Source: an uncultured Collinsella sp. (GTDB lineage: Bacteria > Actinomycetota > Coriobacteriia > Coriobacteriales > Coriobacteriaceae). Taken from it: DNA of 64,000 nt. The DNA is taken from contig UQIN01000001.1 of the NCBI GenBank assembly GCA_900541035.1, forward strand, positions 62,001 to 126,000. Direction: 5' to 3'. Of the stretch, positions 16,183 through 24,262 are shown one piece after another (position 1 is the stretch's first letter; every line of letters starts with the position of its first letter). Below the pieces are notes generated by a model. It searched no databases and was not told where the DNA came from. It worked only from the letters and a program-made list of their open reading frames with translations. The translations under genes and the position numbers were made by a program.

Positions 16183-17037
16183 CTATTTTACCGCGCGCTC
16201 AGCCGCCTCGATCACGTGCTTGGCGAGAATTGCTGTCGTCACGGCGCCCACGCCACCCGGCACGGGGGTGATTGCGCCAACAACCGGCTCCGCGGCATCA
16301 AAATCGACGTCGCCGACCAGCTTGCCAGCGGCTTCGTCCCAATTAATGCCAACATCGATAATCGCCTGGTCCTCGCGGACCGCATCTGCGCCAATCGTGC
16401 GCGCGCGTCCAACGGCGGCAACCACAATGTCGGCAGCACAGCACTCGGCGGCAAGATCGCGCGTATGCGTATGGCACGTCGTCACGGTTGCGTTGCGCGC
16501 CGTAAGCATGGCGGCAACGGGGCGGCCAATTACCAGTGAGCGTCCGACCACGGCAACTTTGGCGCCGTCCAGCTCAACGCCGTAATGATCCAGCAAAGCA
16601 AGCACGGCTTCAGCTGTGCAGGGGGCAAAACCCTCGCCGCGCCCCGAAAGCGTGGTGAGCAGCGAAGCCGGCGTCATGGAGTCAACGTCCTTGGAGGGAT
16701 CGAGCGCTGCGGCGACGGCGTTCTCGTCAAGGCCGGCGGGCAGCGGGCGAAACATCAGACAGCCATGAACAGCCGAGTCGGCATTGATGTCCTCGATGGC
16801 CGTCAACAGCTCGTCTTGCGAAACACCGGCAGGAAGCAACACGCGACGCGCCTCGATGCCAACCTTTTCGCAGCGTTTAAGGGCGCCGCGCTCGTAGGAT
16901 AGGTCGTCCTCGCGTTCACCCACACGCACGATAGCAAGCGTCGGAACAACACCGCGTTCGCGCAGCGCAGCGCAGCGGGCAGCGAGCTCCTCAGTCAAAG
17001 CGCGGGCGACGGGAGCACCCTTCAGTAGCTCAGCCAT
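16183..17037 (-). CDS. folD: Bifunctional methylenetetrahydrofolate dehydrogenase / methenyltetrahydrofolate cyclohydrolase
   Basis: 284 aa from ATG 17037 (GAGGGG upstream). FolD interconverts 5,10-methylene-, 5,10-methenyl- and 10-formyl-tetrahydrofolate. The N-terminal substrate domain has REDDLSYERGALKRCEKVGI, in which the Tyr and Lys are six residues apart instead of four as in the usual Y-V-x-x-K. This is followed by VHGCLMFRPLP and SKDVDSMTP where most relatives have VQLPLP and KDVDGFHP. The C-terminal Rossmann part shows VVGRSLVIGRPVAAML and DVGIN. It is thus a variant FolD subtype seen in anaerobes. The start is 2 bases after the fchA-like stop, so the pair is one operon. Confidence 0.92.
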   Translation of the reverse strand: MAELLKGAPVARALTEELAARCAALRERGVVPTLAIVRVGEREDDLSYERGALKRCEKVGIEARRVLLPAGVSQDELLTAIEDINADSAVHGCLMFRPLPAGLDENAVAAALDPSKDVDSMTPASLLTTLSGRGEGFAPCTAEAVLALLDHYGVELDGAKVAVVGRSLVIGRPVAAMLTARNATVTTCHTHTRDLAAECCAADIVVAAVGRARTIGADAVREDQAIIDVGINWDEAAGKLVGDVDFDAAEPVVGAITPVPGGVGAVTTAILAKHVIEAAERAVK

Positions 17038-17039
17038 GG

Positions 17040-17672
17040 CTATCCCCTCTTTCTTGCAGCGTCGGAGGCGCGGCGCGCCAGCGCATCGGCGCGCGGCAAC
17101 CATGTGTCGAGCAACTCATCACACGCCGTCTCGAGCTCCTCGGCGCGTGCACGATCCTTCATAGACGTGGTGTTCGCAAAGAGCGTCAAGCTCGCGCCCT
17201 GCATGGCGGCGCGGCAGAATACGGCGCCGCACGCCACATCGGACAGCAGCTGACGCGAACCCTTGTCGGCCATGTCCTCGAGCAGCGCCAGTGCGCGCCC
17301 GCAGGCATCCATAATGCGATACGGCGGCATAGCGGCCACATGCAGCGCATCCTGAATCGCAGCCGGTCGGGCCGGGTCCTCACGCGGAATACCGTACGCA
17401 GCGGACACCTGGCCGTACGCACGAACGTCCTCGGCGACCAGACCCACAAGCTCCTGCGCCAACTCGTCTGCCTGGGCAAACGCACGCGTCAGGTCATCCG
17501 CACGATCAGCAAGCGCGGGATTGGTCGCACCGTAGCGGGCAACCATTCCGCACAGCGAGGCGCCCAGCGCGCCCACAAAAGCGCTCGCGCTGCCACCACC
17601 GGGAACTGGCTCGCGCGCGGCCAGCGCCTCGGCAAAACCGCGACAGGTTTTATCCATCATCTCTTGGCTCAT
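17040..17672 (-). CDS. Cyclodeaminase/cyclohydrolase family protein (FchA/FTCD C-terminal type)
   Basis: 210 aa from ATG 17672, with AAGGTG 9 bases before it. The family includes methenyl-THF cyclohydrolase (FchA) and formimino-THF cyclodeaminase. Visible features are the N-terminal PVPGGGSASAFVGALGASLC loop, characteristic of the folate-binding helical bundle, and helices ending NTTSMKDRARAEELE. Because folD follows immediately, it probably supplies cyclohydrolase or cyclodeaminase activity feeding methenyl-THF to FolD. The fhs gene for the formate entry step lies 11 kb away on the same strand. No histidine-degradation genes are in the window. Confidence 0.87.
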   Translation of the reverse strand: MSQEMMDKTCRGFAEALAAREPVPGGGSASAFVGALGASLCGMVARYGATNPALADRADDLTRAFAQADELAQELVGLVAEDVRAYGQVSAAYGIPREDPARPAAIQDALHVAAMPPYRIMDACGRALALLEDMADKGSRQLLSDVACGAVFCRAAMQGASLTLFANTTSMKDRARAEELETACDELLDTWLPRADALARRASDAARKRG

Positions 17673-17835
17673 ACGCACACGCACCTTCAAGTCATATATA
17701 TCGGTCGGGCGGCCGACGCCGGCCGACCGCATCGATCACGTAATGGTGCTAAGTCTAGCCCATAAGTACGCGAGCGTCAGCGCACCTGGCCATCGCGGAT
17801 TTCTATGGCACACGATAGGCCATGCCAACGCAAAC

Positions 17836-17854
17836 ATGGGACACATGGCCCACC
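17836..17854. promoter_or_regulatory. Shared 19-bp motif upstream of lipoprotein 1
   Basis: ATGGGACACATGGCCCACC occurs here, 198 bases before the start of lipoprotein 1, and again exactly at 18802-18820 before its paralogue. The core TGGG-ACACATGG-CCCA is an interrupted palindrome. It may be an operator for a common regulator or simply part of the duplicated block. The rest of the 380 bases between the fchA start and lipoprotein 1 shows no gene. Confidence 0.4.
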
Positions 17855-18051
17855 TTTCGAGACTCCCGAGCAGCACAAGCTGGGGCATATCTATAAGTAA
17901 GGAACCCGTTGGGGAACGGCCGCGCAACGGCCACAAGCGATGAACGGAGGCATAAGTCGCACAGTACACAGAGACATCCGCCGCCAGCGCAATCAGTACC
18001 CCAACAGCATGCGGCGCCGTGATGTCATCAGCAGACAAGGAGGACGCCACC

Positions 18052-18651
18052 ATGATGAAAAAGACCCTATCAATCCTTTCCCTTTGCATCGCCCTCTTTG
18101 CCGCGCTCGCCCTTGTGGGCTGCGGCGGGAGCGCATCGGGCGGCGGCAGCGCCCCCAAGAGCGAGAGCAAGGAAAAGGCCCCCGTCGCCAAGAAGACCGA
18201 CTACATCTGGTTTAAGGTCGAGATGCCCGAGGGCGTCGGCGTAAGCGACTCTGCCGGCAAGAATGCCGACAGGGTCCAGCTCACCTTCCCCGAAGACGAG
18301 AACGCCTCGGCCGATCGCTTTATCCCCGTTTGGAAAAAAGCGCTGACGGCCGAGGAATCCCACGCCGACCAGGCGGAAAAGAAGGGGGATACGTTCCAGT
18401 GGAAGGATGGCGGGTCCGTCGAGTATAACGGCAGGACGTGGCTCGTCGGAACATACGAGGACAACAGCGGCATCTCAACCATGCTTTTTACCGATGTTGA
18501 GCCGGGAAGCGTCTACGTCCTCATCTCGAACTTCGACCAGCACAAGAAAGAAGCCGAGGCACTCCTCAACTCCATCGAGTTCCCCGATGACATGGAAGAG
18601 GCAGTTTCCGAGGCACGCGAAGTCGAGATTTCGAGCATCGAGATCAAGTAA
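18052..18651 (+). CDS. Lipoprotein of unknown function, copy 1
   Basis: 199 aa from ATG 18052, preceded by AAGGAGG. The signal peptide MMKKTLSILSLCIALFAALA ends in the lipobox LVGC with Cys24, followed by a Gly/Ser/Lys linker. The mature domain starts near residue 48 (TDYIWFKVEMPEGVGVSD) and has a beta-rich look, ending with an acidic segment and EISSIEIK. A paralogue follows immediately. It should be a membrane-anchored extracellular lipoprotein. I do not recognise the domain; homologues appear to be lineage-specific. Confidence 0.85.
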   Translation: MMKKTLSILSLCIALFAALALVGCGGSASGGGSAPKSESKEKAPVAKKTDYIWFKVEMPEGVGVSDSAGKNADRVQLTFPEDENASADRFIPVWKKALTAEESHADQAEKKGDTFQWKDGGSVEYNGRTWLVGTYEDNSGISTMLFTDVEPGSVYVLISNFDQHKKEAEALLNSIEFPDDMEEAVSEAREVEISSIEIK

Positions 18652-18720
18652 CGGGACACCCGCACGCGCCTACGCGCACCCGCGCACATGCGCCCCATTA
18701 AAACAACGGGCGCCCAACCC

Positions 18721-18756
18721 GGGGAGGGCCGACAGCACCGGCCCTCCCCTCTTTTG
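18721..18756 (+). terminator. Terminator after lipoprotein 1
   Basis: GGGGAGGGCC (18721-18730) pairs with GGCCCTCCCC (18740-18749), followed by TCTTTT. It separates the two lipoprotein genes into independent transcripts. Confidence 0.85.
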
Positions 18757-18801
18757 GACCCGTGCATATTGCCACTTAACGGCGCAAATCCGGCCCTCAG
18801 A

Positions 18802-18820
18802 ATGGGACACATGGCCCACC
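18802..18820. promoter_or_regulatory. Shared 19-bp motif upstream of lipoprotein 2
   Basis: An exact second copy of the motif at 17836-17854, here 72 bases before the start of lipoprotein 2. The flanking bases differ between the two copies, so conservation is sharper than for the surrounding DNA. Confidence 0.4.
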
Positions 18821-18892
18821 CTAGCGAGCCGTCCACGCGTACAGTAAAGGCAGGTAATCCGTGGGCGGTTACAGATCGAGGAGGACACGACC

Positions 18893-19486
18893 ATGAAAAA
18901 GAAGGCCTTTGCGATTCTCACCCTCTGCATCAGTCTCTTTGCCGCAGTTGCCCTGGTGGGCTGCGGTGGCAGCGGCGACGCTACCGGAAGTGGCGGTGGC
19001 GGCGGGGCAGAAAAGCCAGCCGTGGATATGAGGACCGACTTCATTTGGTTTAAGGTCGAGGTTCCCGAGGGCGTCGAGATTACCGACGTTGCCGGCGACA
19101 CCGCCGACAGGGCCCAGTTTAAGTTCACCGAGAGCGAGCACGCCAGTGATCGCTTCATCCCCGTCTTCGACTCTGACAAGAACGCCGACGAGCTGTTCGA
19201 CTACGAGGCAAAGTGGAATGCCAGCTTTGAGTGGACCGAGAATGACCCCGTCAAGTACAACGGCAAGACCTGGCGCAACGCTTCCTACACACACTCGGGC
19301 GGCGTGACGACCGAGTACTTCACCGACGTTGACGGTGGCAGCGTGTATGTGCGCATCGACAACGTCGAGGAGCACAAGGACGCCGTCGAGACCATGATGA
19401 AGTCTCTGGAATTTGCCGACGACATCGCCGAGGCCAAGACCGAGGCCATGGACGTCAAGCTCGACGATATCGAGATCAAGCGCTAA
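18893..19486 (+). CDS. Lipoprotein of unknown function, copy 2
   Basis: 197 aa from ATG 18893, preceded by GAGGAGG. The signal peptide is MKKKAFAILTLCISLFAAVA, the lipobox LVGC, then a Gly-rich linker. It aligns with copy 1 over its whole length: TDFIWFKVEVPEGVEITD against TDYIWFKVEMPEGVGVSD, followed by the RFIPV, YNG(R/K)TW, TDV-GSVYV and (E/D)IEIK blocks. It is a tandem duplicate that diverged mostly in the middle. Ligand unknown. Confidence 0.85.
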   Translation: MKKKAFAILTLCISLFAAVALVGCGGSGDATGSGGGGGAEKPAVDMRTDFIWFKVEVPEGVEITDVAGDTADRAQFKFTESEHASDRFIPVFDSDKNADELFDYEAKWNASFEWTENDPVKYNGKTWRNASYTHSGGVTTEYFTDVDGGSVYVRIDNVEEHKDAVETMMKSLEFADDIAEAKTEAMDVKLDDIEIKR

Positions 19487-19557
19487 GTAACTGGCGAGCG
19501 CAGCGGGAAACACGGGCGCAGTGCTAACAAGCGGCGGTACCCCAGTGCTTCGTACCC

Positions 19558-19590
19558 AGGGAGGGCCGGTAAACCGACCCTCCCTTTCTT
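19558..19590 (+). terminator. Terminator after lipoprotein 2
   Basis: AGGGAGGGCCGG (19558-19569) pairs with CCGACCCTCCCT (19574-19585) around one mismatch, followed by TTCTT. It resembles the terminator of copy 1, as expected if the duplication included it. Confidence 0.8.
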
Positions 19591-19791
19591 ATGCCGGTAG
19601 CCAACGAACGCGAGGATGCCGGACGCCGGAACCGCTCCAAATGTAGCAACAGTACGAAAACGACAAACACCCCAACACGTCCGCCCGCCGATTTATTGCG
19701 CCGCGCAGACAATTAAACCAGCATCTTTAAACATCTGAGCAGTATAGTGACCAAAACTATCGCATAACCGCACTCTACGAATGGAGAAGTT

Positions 19792-22257
19792 ATGACCGAA
19801 CACCACGCCATCAGCCGCCGAGCATTTACGTTGGGCCTTGGACTCGCGGCGTTGTCGCCACTTGCAAGCCTGCCCGAAACCGCGGCATTGGGCATTGGCC
19901 CACGAGCGGCATTTGCAGACGACGCTGCCACAGCGTCGGTCAGCCTCAACAATTTCGTCATTCGCCTTCGCCCCGCGGGCTATTTTCGTACCGCAAGCGT
20001 TAACGAAGACGGCAACGTCATCGGCAACGTCTGCCATCTGTTTAATGACGGCACGTCCAGCAAGCTCATCCTTGAGAACGTAACGACCAAGAATGACGAT
20101 ACAAACTGGTATGCTATCCGCACCTTGCTCAATTTCGAAGAGCATAAAAAGACGGGCTACAGCATTTGGTCGGTCGACGGCGACTCGGACAAAGATGGAA
20201 AGGTCATCCACGTATGGAGTGGCGAGTATGACAACAAGCCCAGCCGCGCTTTTGCGTTTGAACGCCAGTCAAACGGAACCTATATCATCCGAGACCGCAC
20301 AAACGAGAAAAAAGACATTAATTACCTGGCCATAGAAAAGGACGGCAAAGACCAGGACAACAACAAGATCTGCCATAAGAGGAAGAGCATTCCGTGGGAG
20401 CTCGAACTTGTCGGTTACGACATGGGCAAGACCAATACCACGGTTAGCAGTATCGACTGGACCACGTATAGCAGCTACGTCGACGGGCCCTGTTGGATGA
20501 AATACGTCGACAACAACAAGTTCCTCGACGAACTGAGCATCCCGGGCACGCACGATTCGGGCACCTGCAGCGTGGACAACGACACCGAGCCCCAATCCTC
20601 CCAAGCAAAATGCCAGCAGGATTACATCCCCACGCAGCTGCTCGAAGGCGTTCGCTATTTTGATATTCGACTCGGAAAGGGTGAGAACCCCGGCATCGAC
20701 CACGGAGCTTGTTACCTGCTCAAAAAAGACGGGAACTTTATGCATCTCTCCGATGTCATCGGGTACTTCAATACGTTTTTGAGCGAAAACCCGACAGAAG
20801 CGCTCATCATGCTCGTGTCGCGGGGCAATGGCGAGGCTACCGACGAAAGCCTCACGACGGCTTTGGGCAAGGTTTTTGATGAGAACCCCGACCTGTTCTA
20901 CACATCGAGCCGCATCCCCACGCTGGGCGAGGTGCGCGGAAAGATCGTCCTGCTGCGTCGGTTTGGGCTCGCCGGCAACAGCGTAAGCAGCCACACATGG
21001 GGCCTCGACCTCACCCAATGGGACGACAAAATCGCAGCACACACCGACAGCACCTCTATGTGTCTCGTTCGAAACGAGCGGGGCTTTGAAGCCGTGGGGA
21101 AAACGGGTGACGAAGAGCCCTATTGCACCAAGGTATACGCCCAGGACCATTACGAATGCACAGGAACCGACAAAATCGGCTGGGTCGATATGGCGCTGCA
21201 GGAGACAACCAAGCTCGCCCGCATCATGGTGGACGTCGAGGACAATGACGGGGCCAAGGTAAAGGTCCTGGAGCACAGCTGGTGTATCAACTACACCAGC
21301 TGCACGAACTACAAGCAAGGAAGCAATCCTTTTACCGCAGCACGAGTGGTCAACGAGCATCTATACAAGAGCCAGTATATAAACAGCACCGGAAATGAGA
21401 GCACAAAGGAGGACTGCCTCAAGCACATTGGCATCATTGCGTCCGACTTTGTTGATGCGGCACTGGCCCGAAGCATCTACCAGCGCAATTACGATGCGAA
21501 GCACAAGCAGACCGTTTCGTACTACCTCCCGACCCGTATACGCATGACATACGGCGACTCGTTGAGCGATGCCTCACTCCAGGATGGAAAGACCGTTGGC
21601 GAGGGTCGTTTCCGCCTTGTCGACAGCAGCAACGTACTCAGCGTGACGGCTTCGGGCAACACGTTTGCCATCGAATACGTGGATGTCGACGCTTTGGGCA
21701 ACGAGACCGTTACGGAACTGCAGGGTTCCGTGCCCATCGATATCGACCCGCGCGCACTGACGCCCCACTTTGAAGGGCTCGAGGGCCTTAAGGCCGGCGA
21801 GGACGTGCGCGCAAAGATCGCGGCGCCGCTCGAGGGCAAGCTCGAAGGCGATGCCTGCACCGCCCAGCTCGAGTTTATGCACGATGCAAACGGCGCTCCG
21901 GGCACGGAAATGGCCGAGGGCGAGGCATTTACCGCGGGAACGTACTGGGTGCGTGCGAATGGGCTTTTGGGCGACGCGGCGCAGAACTACACGCTTGCCA
22001 GCGACGGAGCCGCAAGCTTTACCGTAGCGGCCTCGGACGGTGCAGGCGGCGCCGGCACCGGCACTGGCGCCAACGCGGGCAGCGCTGATAAGAACGGTAA
22101 GGGCAACAAGGGCAAGGGCTCGGGCGGAAAGCTCGCCGACACGGGCGACGGCTCTGGCATCGCCGCCGGGCTCGCCGCTGCCGCCGTGGCAACAACGGTT
22201 GCCGGCGCAGCAATGCTTGCCAATGACCGCGAAGACAACGAAGGTGCTAGCGAATAG
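19792..22257 (+). CDS. Secreted PI-PLC X-domain protein with LAxTG-type sortase signal
   Basis: 821 aa from ATG 19792 (GGAGAAG upstream). The N-terminus has a twin-arginine signal, SRRAFTLGLG (residues 8-17), and a hydrophobic stretch to about 45. Residues 48-210 look like a ricin-type beta-trefoil (NFVIRLRPAGYFRTAS, repeated Trp-containing blades). The phospholipase C X-domain follows: SIPGTHDSGT with His254 and IDHGACY with His304, 50 residues apart as in bacterial phosphatidylinositol-specific PLC, then GVRYFDIRLGKG and EALIMLVSRG. After it come Ig/MBG-like beta domains (about 570-760), a Gly/Lys linker, LADTG (781-785), a membrane helix and a short acidic tail. It is probably wall-linked and acts on inositol phospholipids or glycolipids. 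Substrate is inferred. Confidence 0.9.
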   Translation: MTEHHAISRRAFTLGLGLAALSPLASLPETAALGIGPRAAFADDAATASVSLNNFVIRLRPAGYFRTASVNEDGNVIGNVCHLFNDGTSSKLILENVTTKNDDTNWYAIRTLLNFEEHKKTGYSIWSVDGDSDKDGKVIHVWSGEYDNKPSRAFAFERQSNGTYIIRDRTNEKKDINYLAIEKDGKDQDNNKICHKRKSIPWELELVGYDMGKTNTTVSSIDWTTYSSYVDGPCWMKYVDNNKFLDELSIPGTHDSGTCSVDNDTEPQSSQAKCQQDYIPTQLLEGVRYFDIRLGKGENPGIDHGACYLLKKDGNFMHLSDVIGYFNTFLSENPTEALIMLVSRGNGEATDESLTTALGKVFDENPDLFYTSSRIPTLGEVRGKIVLLRRFGLAGNSVSSHTWGLDLTQWDDKIAAHTDSTSMCLVRNERGFEAVGKTGDEEPYCTKVYAQDHYECTGTDKIGWVDMALQETTKLARIMVDVEDNDGAKVKVLEHSWCINYTSCTNYKQGSNPFTAARVVNEHLYKSQYINSTGNESTKEDCLKHIGIIASDFVDAALARSIYQRNYDAKHKQTVSYYLPTRIRMTYGDSLSDASLQDGKTVGEGRFRLVDSSNVLSVTASGNTFAIEYVDVDALGNETVTELQGSVPIDIDPRALTPHFEGLEGLKAGEDVRAKIAAPLEGKLEGDACTAQLEFMHDANGAPGTEMAEGEAFTAGTYWVRANGLLGDAAQNYTLASDGAASFTVAASDGAGGAGTGTGANAGSADKNGKGNKGKGSGGKLADTGDGSGIAAGLAAAAVATTVAGAAMLANDREDNEGASE

Positions 22258-22287
22258 GCAAGCCAGTCTTTTGGGCGCATCAACTCA

Positions 22288-22325
22288 ATCGGGGCGCAGA
22301 ATACCGTTCTGCGCCCCGATTTTCA
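22288..22325 (+). terminator. Terminator after the PI-PLC-like gene
   Basis: AATCGGGGCGCAGAA (22288-22302) pairs perfectly with TTCTGCGCCCCGATT (22308-22322), followed by TTTC. It lies between convergent genes and may serve both. Confidence 0.9.
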
Positions 22326-22349
22326 CCTTGGCCCGTACGCCGTTATCGG

Positions 22350-22619
22350 CTACATCACCATGTTCAGCGCGTTAACAAACTCCTGGGCCTTCGCACGACT
22401 GCTCGGGCTAAAGACGCAAGCGGTTAACAGTCGATTGCGCAGAAAAACGTCGCGGCCCTTAATCCTGTTGACCCCCGTGATGTCCTTAAGGTAGACAATC
22501 TCGGTGTGCTTGCCTCCAAAAGTGCCCTTCTTGAGTACCTCAATGCGGTTAGGGTAGATCATGACGTCTTTAAACCTACCCGAACCTTTGTCCTGGAACA
22601 GCAAAGTGTTGTTGTCCAT
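22350..22619 (-). CDS. Small PH-like domain protein
   Basis: 89 aa from ATG 22619, with GGAGGTG at a good distance. Alternating strands (LLFQDKGSGRFKDVMIYPNRIEVLKKG, TEIVYLKDITGVNRIKGRD) followed by one C-terminal helix (RAKAQEFVNAL) match the bacterial pleckstrin-homology-like fold of short proteins of the YdjO/SHOCT-linked type. No membrane segment or catalytic residue is visible. It is divergent from the DUF1016 nuclease gene. Function unknown. Confidence 0.65.
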   Translation of the reverse strand: MDNNTLLFQDKGSGRFKDVMIYPNRIEVLKKGTFGGKHTEIVYLKDITGVNRIKGRDVFLRNRLLTACVFSPSSRAKAQEFVNALNMVM

Positions 22620-22787
22620 GCGCGTCACCTCCATAGGGCTCGTTAAAACTGTCTCTATGGCCACATTTAAGTCACCGCAAGGCTCCCATGCGAAGGTGCT
22701 AGACAGCACAGCAATTCGTGTCCGCGCGAGGCTTTAAACTAAATGCAATAAAGATGCATTCCACAAGAGGAAAGTGGGGCGACAGTG

Positions 22788-23837
22788 ATGGGCGAACTGG
22801 CAAACCGTGGAGAATCGGCAATCGTGCCAGAAGTTTTTTACAAGCAGGTTTCCTCGATTCTCAACGCCGCTCGCGACAAGGCCTATACCGCCGTTAACTT
22901 TGCGATGGTTGAGGCGTATTGGGAGATCGGCAAGAGCATTGTTGATGAGCAGGGCGGAGAGGAGCGCGCAGCATATGGAGAGGCATTGATTGCGGGCCTC
23001 TCCAGAAGGCTTACCGCGGATTTCGGAAGAGGCTTTGGCATCGCAAACCTTCGCAATATGCGTCAGTTCTTTCTTGCGTTTCCAATTCGCGACGCACTGC
23101 GTAGCGAATTGAGCTGGACTCATTACCGCAGGTTGATGCGCATTCCCGAACCCGAAGCTCGCACCTGGTACATGAACGAATGCGCCGACTCTCGCTGGAG
23201 CACGCGCCAACTCGAACGCCAAATCAATACCATGTTCCGCGAGCGCCTGCTTGCCAGCAAGGACAAGGAGGCCGTCACCCAGGAAATCGAAAAGAGCGCC
23301 CCGGCTCGTCGCCCCGAGGATATCATCCGCGACCCATATGTACTGGAGTTTTTAGGTTTCTCGGACGATACTGCGTTTCGCGAGAGCGATCTAGAGCAGG
23401 CGCTCATCACGCATCTTCAGAAGTTCCTGCTGGAGCTTGGCCGTGGTTTCGCCTTCGAGGCGCGCCAAAAGCGCATCACCTTTGATGGACGCCATTTCTA
23501 TATTGACCTTGTGTTTTACAACTATCTGATGCGCTGCTTCGTGCTCATCGACCTTAAGACCGATGACCTTACGCATCAGGACCTGGGCCAGATGCAAATG
23601 TATGTGAACTACTACACGCGCGAGCTCATGAACGAAGGCGACAATCCGCCCATAGGCATCGTGCTCTGCGCGGACAAAAGCGATTCGATTGTCGAGTACA
23701 CGCTGCCCGAAGACAACGACCAAGTGTTTGCCGCCAAATACCTGCCGTATCTTCCAAGCAAGGAAGAGCTGGCGCGCGAACTAAGCGCCGAGTACCGCGC
23801 CATCAACGAAGCGACTAATGGCGAAACGCAAGGGTAG
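22788..23837 (+). CDS. DUF1016 (YhcG-type) PDDEXK nuclease-domain protein
   Basis: 349 aa from ATG 22788. The N-terminal DUF1016 helical domain (SILNAARDKAYTAVNFAMVEAYWEIGKSI and GFGIANLRNMRQFF) binds DNA. The C-terminal half carries the PD-(D/E)XK-type nuclease: DDTAFRESDLEQALITHLQKFLLELG, then FDGRHFYIDLVFYNYLMRCFVLIDLKTDDLTHQDLGQM, in which the D and the DLK triad of the active site are intact. Such genes often sit in type I restriction clusters, but none is seen here. Length and motifs are complete. A solitary defence or repair nuclease is the likely role. Confidence 0.88.
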   Translation: MGELANRGESAIVPEVFYKQVSSILNAARDKAYTAVNFAMVEAYWEIGKSIVDEQGGEERAAYGEALIAGLSRRLTADFGRGFGIANLRNMRQFFLAFPIRDALRSELSWTHYRRLMRIPEPEARTWYMNECADSRWSTRQLERQINTMFRERLLASKDKEAVTQEIEKSAPARRPEDIIRDPYVLEFLGFSDDTAFRESDLEQALITHLQKFLLELGRGFAFEARQKRITFDGRHFYIDLVFYNYLMRCFVLIDLKTDDLTHQDLGQMQMYVNYYTRELMNEGDNPPIGIVLCADKSDSIVEYTLPEDNDQVFAAKYLPYLPSKEELARELSAEYRAINEATNGETQG

Positions 23838-24262
23838 CAGCACGTTGCGACCGAAGCCACCGCAGCCGTCGCAGGCGCACTCGCGGTTGCGACGCACGCT
23901 ACGAAACAATACCGGTCATGGACGCCGGCAACGACATTCTAGCCGTGGCTGGCGAGCGTGACCTGACAGGCAAAGACGCGGCCTTCGTCTGATGTGGGTC
24001 CATTGGCTGCCACAGAAAAGGGCCGGTTGCAGCCGGCCCTTTAGACGATAATACCTGCGTTGCCCGCGCTTCCGAAGTGTGACTAGCTGAGGAGCGGGTT
24101 CCGCGGCACAACCTGATTTTACCCAGTGAGGAGGCTCTTTTGCAGCCGCTCCACTGTTTATTTACATCTGGCACCCTCAAACAATCAGACGGCAGCCCGC
24201 ACTCCTGAGAGCTGCCCCGCACCCCCGGCCATCACCTTACGGCAACAACCGGTGCTACTCCC
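23838..24262. other. 425-base intergenic stretch with one hairpin
   Basis: No convincing gene is present. AAAGGGCCGG (24017-24026) pairs with CCGGCCCTTT (24033-24042), a possible terminator for the nuclease gene although 180 bases from its stop. Between 23850 and 23990 short plus-strand frames such as MDAGNDILAVAGERD look protein-like but have no start signal and could be a gene remnant. Confidence 0.35.

Noticed and set aside
17736..18191. Minus-strand frame between fchA and lipoprotein 1
   Set aside because: It covers the reverse of the lipoprotein signal peptide, has no ribosome binding site and no domain.
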